Source: Sphingobacteriales bacterium
GTDB lineage: Bacteria; Bacteroidota; Bacteroidia; Chitinophagales; Chitinophagaceae
Assembly: GCA_023251235.1 (NCBI GenBank)
Contig: JAHEZE010000018.1
Coordinates: forward strand, 1-41,127
Reading direction: 5' to 3'
DNA length: 41,127 nucleotides
The notes under the pieces are model-generated. The model did no database searches and was not told the origin of the DNA. It saw only the letters and a list, made by a program, of their open reading frames with translations. Of the stretch, positions 9,551-17,181 are shown in pieces; the stretch's first letter is position 1, and every line of letters begins with the position of its first letter. Both the position numbers and the translations under genes were made by a program.

Positions 9551-11542
9551 ATGTTGATTCGATTTAAAATACCGAAGACCCTGCTTTGGGTAGCTAACCT
9601 GTTCGTGATTTTTGTTCTGATATTTACCCTTTTCAGGTTTGCTACTTTTTTTGCATTTACACCAAAAGATCTTTCTTTCCCGGATATCTTACCGTCATTT
9701 TTATTAGGGTTGAGGTATGATTTGCGTTGGATCTCGCTGATGCTTTTGCCGATCGTAATTATCAGTCTGCTTCCTCAGTTTTCTCCTTTTTATTCCGCAA
9801 GAAATAAAAAATGGTGGACCTGGTATCTTGCCCTTGTTACCTTTTTTGTTTTCTTCTTTTTTGCAGCTGATTTTGGAAACTTTTCTTATAATCAGACAAG
9901 ACTGGATGCCGGGGCATTAAATTTTGTAGAAGATCCGGGTATATCAATGGCTATGATGTGGCAAACGTATCCGCTGATCTGGATGTTTGCGGGGTTAATA
10001 GTTGCCGTGCTATTTTTCCGCTGGATGTACAGACAAAGTCACTGGAGAGTAGTTAATAAAACAGATGGGCTTGGAATTCCATACCGGAGAAAGTTTTTTT
10101 ATATTACCACTTTTTTGCTTTGCCTGATGATATACGGAAGTGTAACAGGGAATTCTCTGAAATGGTCGAAGGCTGGTACATTGGGGGATAATTTTAAGAC
10201 ATATCTATCATTAAATCCTCTTCAGAATTTTTTTGCCACATTAAAATTCAGAAAACCCGGGTATAATGAAAAGAAAGCAAGAGAAGCATTTCCGGTAATG
10301 GCTGAGTGGATGGGGTTGAATGATTCCCATGATTTTTCTTTTCGCCGCTATGTTTTACCTGACAGTAATGTTATTGAAAGTAAACCTAATGTTGTTCTGG
10401 TGTTGTGTGAGTCATTCAGCATGTACAAAAGCAGCATGAGTGGCAATCCATTAAATACAACTCCGTTTTTTGATGGGATTTCGAAACAGGGGATATTTTT
10501 TGAAAAATGTTTTTCTCCGCATTTTTCTACTGCCAGAGGGTTATTTGCCGCTATTACGGGTATACCGGATGTTCAGCAGTTTAAATTTTCAACCCGTAAT
10601 CCATTAGCATTACATCAGCGAACGATTATTAACGACTTTGAAGGATATGATAAAATGTATTTTCTTGGAGGCAGTCCTGAGTTTAGCAATTTTGAAGGCC
10701 TGCTTAAGAATATTAAAGGACTTTCCATGTATACAGGTGAAAATTTTACCGATCCAAAAATGAATGTGTGGGGAATCAGTGACAAGAATCTGTTTCTTGA
10801 AGCTAATAAGGTTTTCAAACAGCAGGCAAAACCATTTTTCTCCATCATTCAGACTGCAGATAATCACCGGCCATTTATGATTCCTGCAGAGGATGCTGAT
10901 TTTGAAAAAATAAATGTATCCAAAGATTCTTTAAGGCTGTTTGGATTCGATTCACCTGATGAGTTCAATGCATTCAGGTATTCTGATTATTGCTTTAAAA
11001 AATTTATTGAAGCTGCACAAAAGGAATCCTATTTTCATAATACAATCTTTGTATTTGTCGGAGATCATGGAGTTGCCGGAAATGCAGGCAGCATTTATCC
11101 TTCTGTATGGACAAATCAACGACTGACAGACCAGCATGTTCCCTTGTTGTTCTATGCTCCTCAATTATTAAAACCGGAAACGAGAGCCGAAGTAGTTTCT
11201 CAGGTGGATGTATTGCCGACTATTGCGGGTTTTATTCATCAACCTTATGTGAATACTACGCTTGGCAGGGATCTTCTGAGTTCCGGTAAAAAAAATAATT
11301 TCGCTTTTATTACTAATAGCCAGGGCCGCATCGGTGTGGTTACCGATGAGTATTATTTTACCATGAATATTAATCTTTCAGAAAATGAAAAAGAATACAA
11401 TCCGGGAGAACAGCTTTTCCCGGTAAGAGGAGAATCGCTGTCTTATACCCAGGAACAGGCAGATTCTATCAAAAAGAAAATGAATGAAGTGACGGTCGCT
11501 TATTATGAGACGGCCAAGTGGATGCTGATGAATAACAGATAA
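9551..11542 (+). CDS. LTA synthase-like sulfatase-fold phosphotransferase
   Basis: A 663-residue protein with about five N-terminal transmembrane helices (1-210) and a periplasmic sulfatase-fold domain (about 270-600). NVVLVLCESFS gives the first metal-binding Glu, the likely nucleophile is T327 in STARGLFAAITG (the place of the family's catalytic Thr), and DNHRPF and FVGDHGV supply later metal ligands. LTA synthases and related OpgB-type enzymes transfer glycerol-phosphate or phosphoethanolamine from phospholipid to an envelope polymer. This is a Gram-negative lineage without lipoteichoic acid, so the true acceptor is unknown. The gene is head-to-head with a PAP2 phosphatase and converges with the methyltransferase gene, 5 bp apart. 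Confidence 0.9.
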   Translation: MLIRFKIPKTLLWVANLFVIFVLIFTLFRFATFFAFTPKDLSFPDILPSFLLGLRYDLRWISLMLLPIVIISLLPQFSPFYSARNKKWWTWYLALVTFFVFFFFAADFGNFSYNQTRLDAGALNFVEDPGISMAMMWQTYPLIWMFAGLIVAVLFFRWMYRQSHWRVVNKTDGLGIPYRRKFFYITTFLLCLMIYGSVTGNSLKWSKAGTLGDNFKTYLSLNPLQNFFATLKFRKPGYNEKKAREAFPVMAEWMGLNDSHDFSFRRYVLPDSNVIESKPNVVLVLCESFSMYKSSMSGNPLNTTPFFDGISKQGIFFEKCFSPHFSTARGLFAAITGIPDVQQFKFSTRNPLALHQRTIINDFEGYDKMYFLGGSPEFSNFEGLLKNIKGLSMYTGENFTDPKMNVWGISDKNLFLEANKVFKQQAKPFFSIIQTADNHRPFMIPAEDADFEKINVSKDSLRLFGFDSPDEFNAFRYSDYCFKKFIEAAQKESYFHNTIFVFVGDHGVAGNAGSIYPSVWTNQRLTDQHVPLLFYAPQLLKPETRAEVVSQVDVLPTIAGFIHQPYVNTTLGRDLLSSGKKNNFAFITNSQGRIGVVTDEYYFTMNINLSENEKEYNPGEQLFPVRGESLSYTQEQADSIKKKMNEVTVAYYETAKWMLMNNR

Positions 11543-11547
11543 ACGGC

Positions 11548-12306
11548 TTATTTTTTTGCAATGATGATCAGGCGGGGTTTTGTTTTTATATCGTAAGTAT
11601 TAAGACTATAATCTCCGAAAATTTCCTGCACCTGTAAATGTTGGTAACTCAGCATATCATTAAAATCTCCAAAAGAAAATTTGGCAACTCTTTCAGTATG
11701 TTCGATAGGATAAATTAATAAGGAGTCCTGTACCGTTATCTTTTTGTAGAAATGTGTTTCATCCTGCCACCGATGGATCTCGTAAGTAGTTCCGTTAATT
11801 ACTTTTTCTTCATTATGTACAAAATGTTCTTCAGCAAAATGAACATTCAGGTAGTCGATCACGAAAATCCCGTTTTTTTTAAGGCTATTGGCTATCGTTT
11901 GGATGGCATCATCATGTTCCCGTCTGGAATAAAAATAGCCAAAGCTTGTAAAGAAGTTAAAAGCGTAATCATAATAGTTAACCCTGAATGGTAATCTCAT
12001 GTCATGCAGGTAGAATTCGGGATTACCCTTTTCTCCGAAGGAGTCTTTTTGGACAAATTGTTTAGCAAATTCTATACCCGAAGAGGAAATATCTATGCCG
12101 GTAACATTGAAACCTTTTTCGGCTAATATCCGGCTATGGCGACCGCGGCCACAGGCAACATCCAGCATAAAACTATCTGGCGCCGGTTGCAGGTGATCAA
12201 TCAGTTTATTGATGAATTGTGTTGCTTCATTTTCATCTCTTTCGAAATACAGTTTGTAATAATAGGGCGAATTAAACCAGTCTTTATACCATTTTTGATC
12301 AGGCAT
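11548..12306 (-). CDS. Class I SAM-dependent methyltransferase
   Basis: A 252-residue cytoplasmic protein. Motif I is MLDVACGRGRHSRILAEKGF, the glycine-rich SAM-binding loop, followed by VTGIDIS, whose acidic residue binds the ribose. The pattern is that of the methyltransferase domain 25 / 11 group. The N-terminal WYKDWFNSPYYYKLYFERDE segment is typical of a conserved Bacteroidota subfamily. The substrate is unknown. The ATG at 12306 was chosen over an upstream TTG at 12324; an exact CAAATGTA (TACATTTG on the minus strand) lies just upstream and overlaps that TTG, which favours the later start. Confidence 0.88.
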   Translation of the reverse strand: MPDQKWYKDWFNSPYYYKLYFERDENEATQFINKLIDHLQPAPDSFMLDVACGRGRHSRILAEKGFNVTGIDISSSGIEFAKQFVQKDSFGEKGNPEFYLHDMRLPFRVNYYDYAFNFFTSFGYFYSRREHDDAIQTIANSLKKNGIFVIDYLNVHFAEEHFVHNEEKVINGTTYEIHRWQDETHFYKKITVQDSLLIYPIEHTERVAKFSFGDFNDMLSYQHLQVQEIFGDYSLNTYDIKTKPRLIIIAKK

Positions 12307-12321
12307 TACGAATTCTTTAAG

Positions 12322-12329
12322 CAAATGTA
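12322..12329 (-). promoter_or_regulatory. -7 box (TAnnTTTG) of the methyltransferase gene
   Basis: Read on the minus strand this is TACATTTG, an exact Bacteroidota -7 element. It lies 15 bp upstream of the ATG at 12306, giving a leader of about 8-10 nt. No clear TTG -33 partner was seen at the expected spacing. Confidence 0.4.
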
Positions 12330-12449
12330 GTAATGCAGGAAGTAAACCAGATGCATCTGAAAAGCTTATTTTTGTTTTTCAGAAAGACTCTGAATAATAG
12401 TCGTGACCCATGAAATTATTTATCTTCTTAAACTATTGAACTAATTATT

Positions 12450-13883
12450 GTGGCATTAATAAAAAGCATATCCGGAATCAGGGGAACCATTGGCGGAAAG
12501 CCAGGAGAAAATTTATCACCGGTTGATATTGTAAAATTTACAGCCGCTTATGGATGTATAATTACAGGCGATAACAATAAGAAGATTGCGTCGGCTTCGC
12601 CCCGCAAGAAAGCAAAAATTGTTATTGGCCGTGATGGCAGAATAAGCGGAATTATGGTTCGAAACCTGGTGGTAGGTACATTAACCGGCATGGGAATCGA
12701 TATTATTGATCTCGGCCTTTCCACAACACCCACAGTAGAAATTGCTGTGAAGATGGAAGGGGCAGATGGCGGCATTATTCTGACTGCAAGCCATAATACT
12801 AAAGAATGGAATGCCCTCAAACTATTAAATAATGAAGGCGAATTTATTTCCGCTGAAACAGGAAATTTAATATTAGAAATTGCAGCCCACGAAGATTTTT
12901 CATTTGCACCTGTAGACAAATTAGGTTCAGTGATAAACGATGATTCTTTTCTGCAAAAACATATTGATGCAATTATTAATTACCCATTGGTTAATGCTAA
13001 AGCTATAGCCAGTCAAAATCTGAAAGTGGTAGTGGATGCAATAAATTCTACCGGCGCTATTTATGTACCTGCTTTACTGAAAGCATTAGGAGTAAAGAAT
13101 ATTATTGTTCTGAATGAAGAAGTGAACGGAAAATTTGCTCATAACCCGGAGCCCTTGCCTGAACATTTAACTGAACTGAGCCGTGAGGTAGTAAAACAAA
13201 AAGCAAATCTTGGAATTGCCGTGGATCCGGATGTAGATCGTTTATGTTTTGTATGTGAAGATGGAACTATGTTTGGGGAAGAGTATACGTTAGTAGCGGT
13301 AGCAGATTATATTTTAAGCAGGAAAAAACCTGCCTTGGCGGCAGGCAGGGGGAATACGGTTAGTAACATGAGCAGTACCCGGGCTTTGAAAGATATTACT
13401 ATAAAACATGGCGGGCAGTATTTCCCATCAGCAGTAGGCGAAGTAAATGTGGTGAAGAAAATGAAAGAAGTAAAGGCAGTAATTGGAGGTGAAGGGAATG
13501 GCGGTATTATAGTTCCGGATTTTCATTATGGCCGGGATGCATTGATCGGCATTGGTTTATTTTTAAGTCATCTTTCCGATCATATGATGGGGGCAAAATC
13601 TTTGCGTGGTTTATATCCGGATTATTATATCTCAAAAAATAAAATGGAACTGCAGAATGGCATTAATGTGAAAAATATTTTTGAAAAAATAAAGAAGAAA
13701 TATAAAAGACATCCTATCAATATAGAAGACGGTTTGAAAATTGAATTTGACAATGACTGGGTACACCTTCGTACCTCCAACACTGAACCGATCATCCGCA
13801 TTTACGCGGAGAGTCATTTTGAAACTACTGCCAACAATATTGCATTGCAGCTAATGAAGGATATCAAGGAGTTTACAGTTTAA
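12450..13883 (+). CDS. glmM: Phosphoglucosamine mutase
   Basis: A 477-residue enzyme that converts glucosamine-6-phosphate to glucosamine-1-phosphate for peptidoglycan and LPS synthesis. The phosphohexomutase motifs are complete: phosphoserine S114 in TASHNT, metal-binding D259/D261/D263 in DPDVDR, GEGNGG for sugar recognition, and the phosphate-binding loop RTSNTEP at 441-447. The GTG at 12450 is the start, because it opens directly into the conserved LIKSISGIRGTIGG. Bacteroidota members of this family carry the GlmM/ManB phosphomutase annotation, so phosphomannomutase activity cannot be excluded. Odd: residues P294-R300 are encoded by a 21-bp palindromic repeat inserted just before the conserved GNTVSN segment (see the repeat entry). 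Confidence 0.92.
   Translation: MALIKSISGIRGTIGGKPGENLSPVDIVKFTAAYGCIITGDNNKKIASASPRKKAKIVIGRDGRISGIMVRNLVVGTLTGMGIDIIDLGLSTTPTVEIAVKMEGADGGIILTASHNTKEWNALKLLNNEGEFISAETGNLILEIAAHEDFSFAPVDKLGSVINDDSFLQKHIDAIINYPLVNAKAIASQNLKVVVDAINSTGAIYVPALLKALGVKNIIVLNEEVNGKFAHNPEPLPEHLTELSREVVKQKANLGIAVDPDVDRLCFVCEDGTMFGEEYTLVAVADYILSRKKPALAAGRGNTVSNMSSTRALKDITIKHGGQYFPSAVGEVNVVKKMKEVKAVIGGEGNGGIIVPDFHYGRDALIGIGLFLSHLSDHMMGAKSLRGLYPDYYISKNKMELQNGINVKNIFEKIKKKYKRHPINIEDGLKIEFDNDWVHLRTSNTEPIIRIYAESHFETTANNIALQLMKDIKEFTV
13329..13349 (+). repeat. 21-bp palindromic repeat inside glmM
   Basis: CCTGCC at 13329-13334 pairs with GGCAGG at 13340-13345 around a 5-nt loop, followed by CAGG. The 21 bp equal exactly seven codons (PALAAGR, residues 294-300). 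A close relative (20 bp, same outer words) sits in intergenic DNA at 14776-14795. Recalled GlmM proteins of other Bacteroidota lack these residues between the upstream helix and GNTVSN, so this is most simply an in-frame repeat insertion. Confidence 0.75.
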
Positions 13884-13990
13884 CCTTTTTCAATTCCGTT
13901 TTGATTTGCAAAATTTTGAGTACTCTAAGCAGCCGGCTGAAGTATTCATATAAAAGATTATCGGAGTTAATGTAGTTGGAAATTACGGAT

Positions 13991-14054
13991 GGCTAACGTC
14001 GAGCATTGCCGCAGTTTGGGAATTTGTTGCTGTGTCCCCCCGTTGCCGTTAGTC
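13991..14054 (-). repeat. attC-like imperfect inverted-repeat element
   Basis: Terminal words GGCTAACG (13991-13998) and CGTTAGTC (14047-14054) are inverted copies of each other (6 perfect bp, CTAACG/CGTTAG) around about 50 bp of GC-richer DNA. Read on the minus strand the order is GACTAACG...CGTTAGCC, resembling the simple sites of an integron attC (xxxTAAC...GTTAxxx), downstream of the YdhR-like gene. The inner arms do not pair clearly, and the simple sites deviate from RYYYAAC/GTTRRRY, so identity as attC is uncertain. Confidence 0.35.
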
Positions 14055-14079
14055 TTCCCTCCCAGCTTTAGTGATTGTT

Positions 14080-14136
14080 GTCATGAGTTTACAACTCATG
14101 ACTGAATAAACTGATGCTGAGTTGCAAACTCAGCAT
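14080..14136. repeat. Two tandem perfect hairpins with the same GAGTT-NNN-AACTC core
   Basis: Hairpin 1: GTCATGAGTT (14080-14089), loop TAC, AACTCATGAC (14093-14102). Hairpin 2: ATGCTGAGTT (14114-14123), loop GCA, AACTCAGCAT (14127-14136). Both stems are 10 bp without mismatch and share the inner GAGTT/AACTC. No T-run follows, so they are unlike intrinsic terminators and look more like a dispersed palindromic repeat family. Confidence 0.7.
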
Positions 14137-14239
14137 AACATCCTATAATTTTTATATTGTTTATTTTTTCGAAGAAACAAGAACACTAAAGAGAACAGGG
14201 GATTCAATTAAATTAGATGAAAGTTTTCAAAAACAAATG

Positions 14240-14548
14240 TTACTTAAGCCCCCGAGTAATTTTTGATGCAGTTTCGTTTACTGTATAGTCAACTGAAGAT
14301 ACATTTTTTAAAAAAGGGCGACTTACAACTGCTGCCACTAGGTCAGAGTGCATAAACGCTTCCATTGCAGCTTTAGTTTCCCATAAGTAAAAACCACCAA
14401 ATGAGTTTTTTTCTTCGTCTACTAACCAAACTTTTGAAATTAGACCGTTTACATTAGCCAAAATGGGAGCGTCTGGTTCAACCATTTGTTTTAGATATTC
14501 CTCTTGTGAGATATCTTTTAATTGATAAGTGATGATTTGTGCTTGCAT
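14240..14548 (-). CDS. YdhR-family putative monooxygenase
   Basis: A 102-residue protein of the YdhR-like ferredoxin-fold (dimeric alpha-beta barrel) family: MQAQIITYQLKDISQEEYL, then PDAPILANVNGLISKVWLVDEEKNSFGGFYLWETKAAMEAFM. The SKVWLxDEExNxxGGxYLWxTKAAMExFM stretch is the family's central signature, and the length is typical. Members are annotated as putative monooxygenases or aromatic-compound-related proteins, with no firm substrate. It is alone on the minus strand between two attC-like inverted-repeat elements and away from other genes, which suggests an accessory gene gained by transfer; this is inference. Confidence 0.85.
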   Translation of the reverse strand: MQAQIITYQLKDISQEEYLKQMVEPDAPILANVNGLISKVWLVDEEKNSFGGFYLWETKAAMEAFMHSDLVAAVVSRPFLKNVSSVDYTVNETASKITRGLK

Positions 14549-14691
14549 AAAATTGTTTTTTATGTTTAATTAATAATTAAAAATATAAGTCCTTGAAATA
14601 CCTGTTATTCTTCCCAAATTTCAAATATGTTACAGTTGTCCATTTATAATTATTTTTTGTTGATACTACCTGTGTCTTTTAGAGTTGCCGC

Positions 14692-14764
14692 TAACACTCT
14701 AATTTATGTTATTAAAAGCAATAAGTAAAAAAAATGGACATTGAAATTCAGTATTTTAGTGTTA
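14692..14764 (-). repeat. Second attC-like inverted repeat
   Basis: TAACACT (14692-14698) and AGTGTTA (14758-14764) are perfect 7-bp inverted copies 59 bp apart. On the minus strand the element ends GTGTTAGCGGCAAC, sharing GTTAGC with the right-hand end of the element at 13991-14054. A GTTGCCG word also adjoins one end of each element. The two elements bracket the YdhR-like gene. Confidence 0.35.
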
Positions 14765-14775
14765 TACATTTTGTA

Positions 14776-14795
14776 CCTGCCTACCGGCAGGCAGG
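14776..14795. repeat. 20-bp GC-rich palindromic repeat (relative of the one inside glmM)
   Basis: CCTGCC (14776-14781) pairs with GGCAGG (14786-14791) around a short loop, followed by CAGG, in otherwise AT-rich DNA. The outer words are the same as in the glmM copy at 13329-13349. Confidence 0.7.
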
Positions 14796-15000
14796 TTGTT
14801 GTTAGTACAATACGTTTTACCAATCTATCTCCTTATTCTTCCATAAATCATCCAAAGGGATTCTGATATTTACAAGCCTCCTTTACTTACTTTAGATACC
14901 TTTCTTTTTTTTATGCTGGGCCAATTTGTGCAATTGGCTAATTTTCATATTTCGTTTGCATCACTTTATTTAAATTAATCAGCACTCAGCTATGATTAAT

Positions 15001-15008
15001 TATCTTTG
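15001..15008 (+). promoter_or_regulatory. -7 box (TAnnTTTG) of the cysteine desulfurase gene
   Basis: TATCTTTG is an exact match to the Bacteroidota -7 element and lies 17 bp upstream of the ATG at 15026. No obvious TTG was seen at the usual -33 spacing. Confidence 0.45.
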
Positions 15009-15025
15009 CGACTCTTTTTTAATTT

Positions 15026-16153
15026 ATGCAAAGAATCTATTTTGATAACGCCGCTACTACTGCACTGGATAAAGAAGTGCTGGAAGCAATGTTGCCTTAC
15101 ATGACAACTCATTTTGGCAATCCTTCTTCAATTTATTCCTATGGAAGAGAAAGCAGGCTGGCCATTGAATCAGCAAGAAAAACTGTGGCTAAAATTTTAA
15201 ATGCCCATCCGGGAGAAATATTTTTTACCAGCGGTGGTACCGAAAGTGATAATATGTCCATCGCATCTTCTATTCATGATCTGGGATGCCGGCATGTGAT
15301 TACATCACCAATAGAACATCATGCCGTATTGCATGCCGTTGAACATTTTGATCACGATAATATTGTTACCTGCAGTTATGTAAATATTTTACCGGATGGT
15401 CATGTTGACATGGCAGACCTCGAAAATCAGTTGGCATCACATGAAGAAAGATGTTTGGTAAGCCTGATGCATGCCAATAATGAGATCGGCAACCTGCTGG
15501 ATATTCATTCTGCAGGTGAAATTTGTAAAAAGTATAATGCGATTTTTCATTCTGACACAGTTCAAACGGTAGGACATTATAAGCTGGACCTTAGAAATAC
15601 GCCAGTTCATTTTGCCACCGGTGCAGGGCATAAGTTTCATGGTCCGAAAGGGGTAGGGATATTATATATCAATGATAACATCAAAGTAAGTCCGATGATA
15701 TTTGGTGGCGGCCAGGAACGAAACATGCGGGCCGGAACAGAAAACCTGTATGGCATTGTTGGTTTTGCCAAAGCATTGCAGATTGCGGATGCCAACCTGG
15801 AGAAGGAGAGTGCATACATCCAATCATTAAAATCCTATATGATAGTGCAGCTGGAAAAAAATATTCCCGAAGTTCAATTCAATGGTGATTATAATGGAAG
15901 AAGTTTATATACTGTATTGAATGTGGCCTTACCAAAATCTGAAAAATCAGAAATGATTTTATTCAATCTGGACATCAATAATATCTGTGCATCCGGTGGC
16001 AGTGCCTGTAGCAGCGGAGCAGATGTCGGTTCTCATGTCATTCGCACTATTAATAACAACCCCAACCAGGTGGCAGTACGTTTTTCTTTTTGTAAACACA
16101 ATACAAAAGAGGAAGTGGATACTGTAGTGCAAAAACTTATAGAGCTTATCTAA
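15026..16153 (+). CDS. Cysteine desulfurase (NifS/IscS-like)
   Basis: A 375-residue PLP-dependent aminotransferase-fold enzyme that takes sulfur from cysteine for Fe-S clusters or tRNA thiolation. YFDNAATTALD opens the protein in the family's usual way; TSGGTESDNM binds the cofactor; the PLP lysine is K203 in GAGHKFHGPKG; the persulfide-forming cysteine is C328 in GGSACSSGA. It is a stand-alone gene without iscU or other isc/suf partners nearby, so its pathway is not shown by context. Group I (NifS/IscS) fits better than SufS from the Cys-loop sequence. It ends in a strong terminator shared with the convergent lipoprotein gene. Confidence 0.93.
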   Translation: MQRIYFDNAATTALDKEVLEAMLPYMTTHFGNPSSIYSYGRESRLAIESARKTVAKILNAHPGEIFFTSGGTESDNMSIASSIHDLGCRHVITSPIEHHAVLHAVEHFDHDNIVTCSYVNILPDGHVDMADLENQLASHEERCLVSLMHANNEIGNLLDIHSAGEICKKYNAIFHSDTVQTVGHYKLDLRNTPVHFATGAGHKFHGPKGVGILYINDNIKVSPMIFGGGQERNMRAGTENLYGIVGFAKALQIADANLEKESAYIQSLKSYMIVQLEKNIPEVQFNGDYNGRSLYTVLNVALPKSEKSEMILFNLDINNICASGGSACSSGADVGSHVIRTINNNPNQVAVRFSFCKHNTKEEVDTVVQKLIELI

Positions 16154-16183
16154 AAAAAAGAGCCTGGTATCCGGCTCTTTTTT
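16154..16183. terminator. Bidirectional intrinsic terminator
   Basis: An 11-bp stem AAAAAAGAGCC (16154-16164) / GGCTCTTTTTT (16173-16183) with an 8-nt loop lies directly after the desulfurase stop codon. T-runs occur on both strands, so it can also serve the convergent gene ending at 16207. Confidence 0.9.
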
Positions 16184-16206
16184 ATGATTGAATTTTCATA
16201 GTACTA

Positions 16207-17070
16207 TTAATTTCCGAATTGTCCGCCTGCATTTATCCAGTTTACAATTGCATCTCTGTTTGCCTGGTTTAGACCTGCTGTAGGAGGTGGAGGCATTTGG
16301 TTAACTGTTCCAAAATTATTTACTGCCCTTTCCTTAATTCTGTCCCTGTTAGCAACGATATTACAATCTATTGTAAAGTCAATACCACCGGTTGGGGCAG
16401 GAGACACATGACAACCGGGAACAGCACAATTAGCCTGGATGATCGTTTTAACAGCTGAGAATAACGAGCCGGGAGGGGTGGATGCAACAGTAACACTCGT
16501 AGTTTTTATACATCCTCCTGCTTCTTTTGCACCTACAGTAAAAGTGTTAGCCGTTAAATTATTAAATGTTGGCGAAGCCTGGAATGCACCACCATTAATA
16601 TTAAATGTAAATCCGCTACCACCGCCGCTTGTTGTAATTGTGATGGAACCATTAGGAGTAGTGGCGCAGGGTGTAGCAGATACAGAAGTTCCCCCAACAG
16701 AAAAAGTAACAGTGGTACAGGGGTCATTTGCATTTATAGTAAAAGATGCAATGCCGGTACAACTATTACTGTTTTTAGCTGTTACTGTATAAGAACCTGC
16801 TGCCAGCCCGGTAAAATTTCCTGAAGACTGAAAGGCTCCGCCATTGATGCTGAAAGTGAATCCTGAACTACCGGTTGCTGAGGCAGAAATACTTCCATCA
16901 TTTATTCCGGCACCAGATGTATTATTAGTAGTGCCGGTAACAATAATAGTAACGCCACTGCAAGGGTTAGGTACACCTCCACCGCCTCCTTTACTGCCAC
17001 AGGACTGAAATAATGCTGCGAAAATTATAAAACCCAAAAGAAAGAAATAGATTGAATTTTGTGATTTCAT
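16207..17070 (-). CDS. SprB-repeat lipoprotein with C-terminal cytochrome c-like domain
   Basis: A 287-residue predicted lipoprotein: signal peptide with C24 as the likely lipidated cysteine (FQSC), then a glycine run. Two SprB-type repeats follow, about 37-113 and 116-196, each with FTFxINGGAFQ and a later TxxAKxxxxC segment. The C-terminal 85 residues hold CAVPGCH (215-221), a heme-type motif with four residues between the cysteines, and QMPPPP (M259 as a possible axial ligand), ending DAIVNWINAGG as in Bacteroidota c-type cytochrome-like domains. Heme attachment with a CX4CH spacing is unusual and unproven. It is probably anchored in the outer membrane or facing the periplasm. SprB repeats are known from gliding adhesins, but nothing here links the protein to gliding. 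Confidence 0.75.
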   Translation of the reverse strand: MKSQNSIYFFLLGFIIFAALFQSCGSKGGGGGVPNPCSGVTIIVTGTTNNTSGAGINDGSISASATGSSGFTFSINGGAFQSSGNFTGLAAGSYTVTAKNSNSCTGIASFTINANDPCTTVTFSVGGTSVSATPCATTPNGSITITTSGGGSGFTFNINGGAFQASPTFNNLTANTFTVGAKEAGGCIKTTSVTVASTPPGSLFSAVKTIIQANCAVPGCHVSPAPTGGIDFTIDCNIVANRDRIKERAVNNFGTVNQMPPPPTAGLNQANRDAIVNWINAGGQFGN

Positions 17071-17181
17071 AATTTCATTTTATTGATAATTGTAAAACAA
17101 AAAACCGTATTGCTTTAAATGCAGTTTTTGCATAATAAATTTATTCATCCTTAATTGGTAGCTAAAGAATAAAAATAATCT

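Larger units (their letters stand above)
13884..14239. other. 356-bp intergenic region with attC-like repeat and tandem palindromes
   Basis: No gene is visible between glmM and the YdhR-like gene. The region holds a GC-richer block bounded by inverted CTAACG/CGTTAG (13991-14054) and two perfect short hairpins (14080-14136). The remainder is AT-rich. Confidence 0.6.
14549..15025. other. 477-bp intergenic region with inverted repeats and a promoter
   Basis: No gene was found. It holds the YdhR-like gene's upstream region, an attC-like inverted repeat (14692-14764), a GC-rich palindromic repeat (14776-14795) and, at its right end, the -7 box of the cysteine desulfurase gene. Confidence 0.6.

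Noticed and set aside
12548-12919. 123-codon frame antisense to glmM
   Set aside because: glmM is complete with all motifs in the other strand; the antisense frame has no recognisable protein features.
16439-16792. 117-codon plus-strand frame opposite the SprB-repeat lipoprotein
   Set aside because: Its repetitive V/P-rich translation mirrors the Gly/Thr repeats of the real gene on the other strand.
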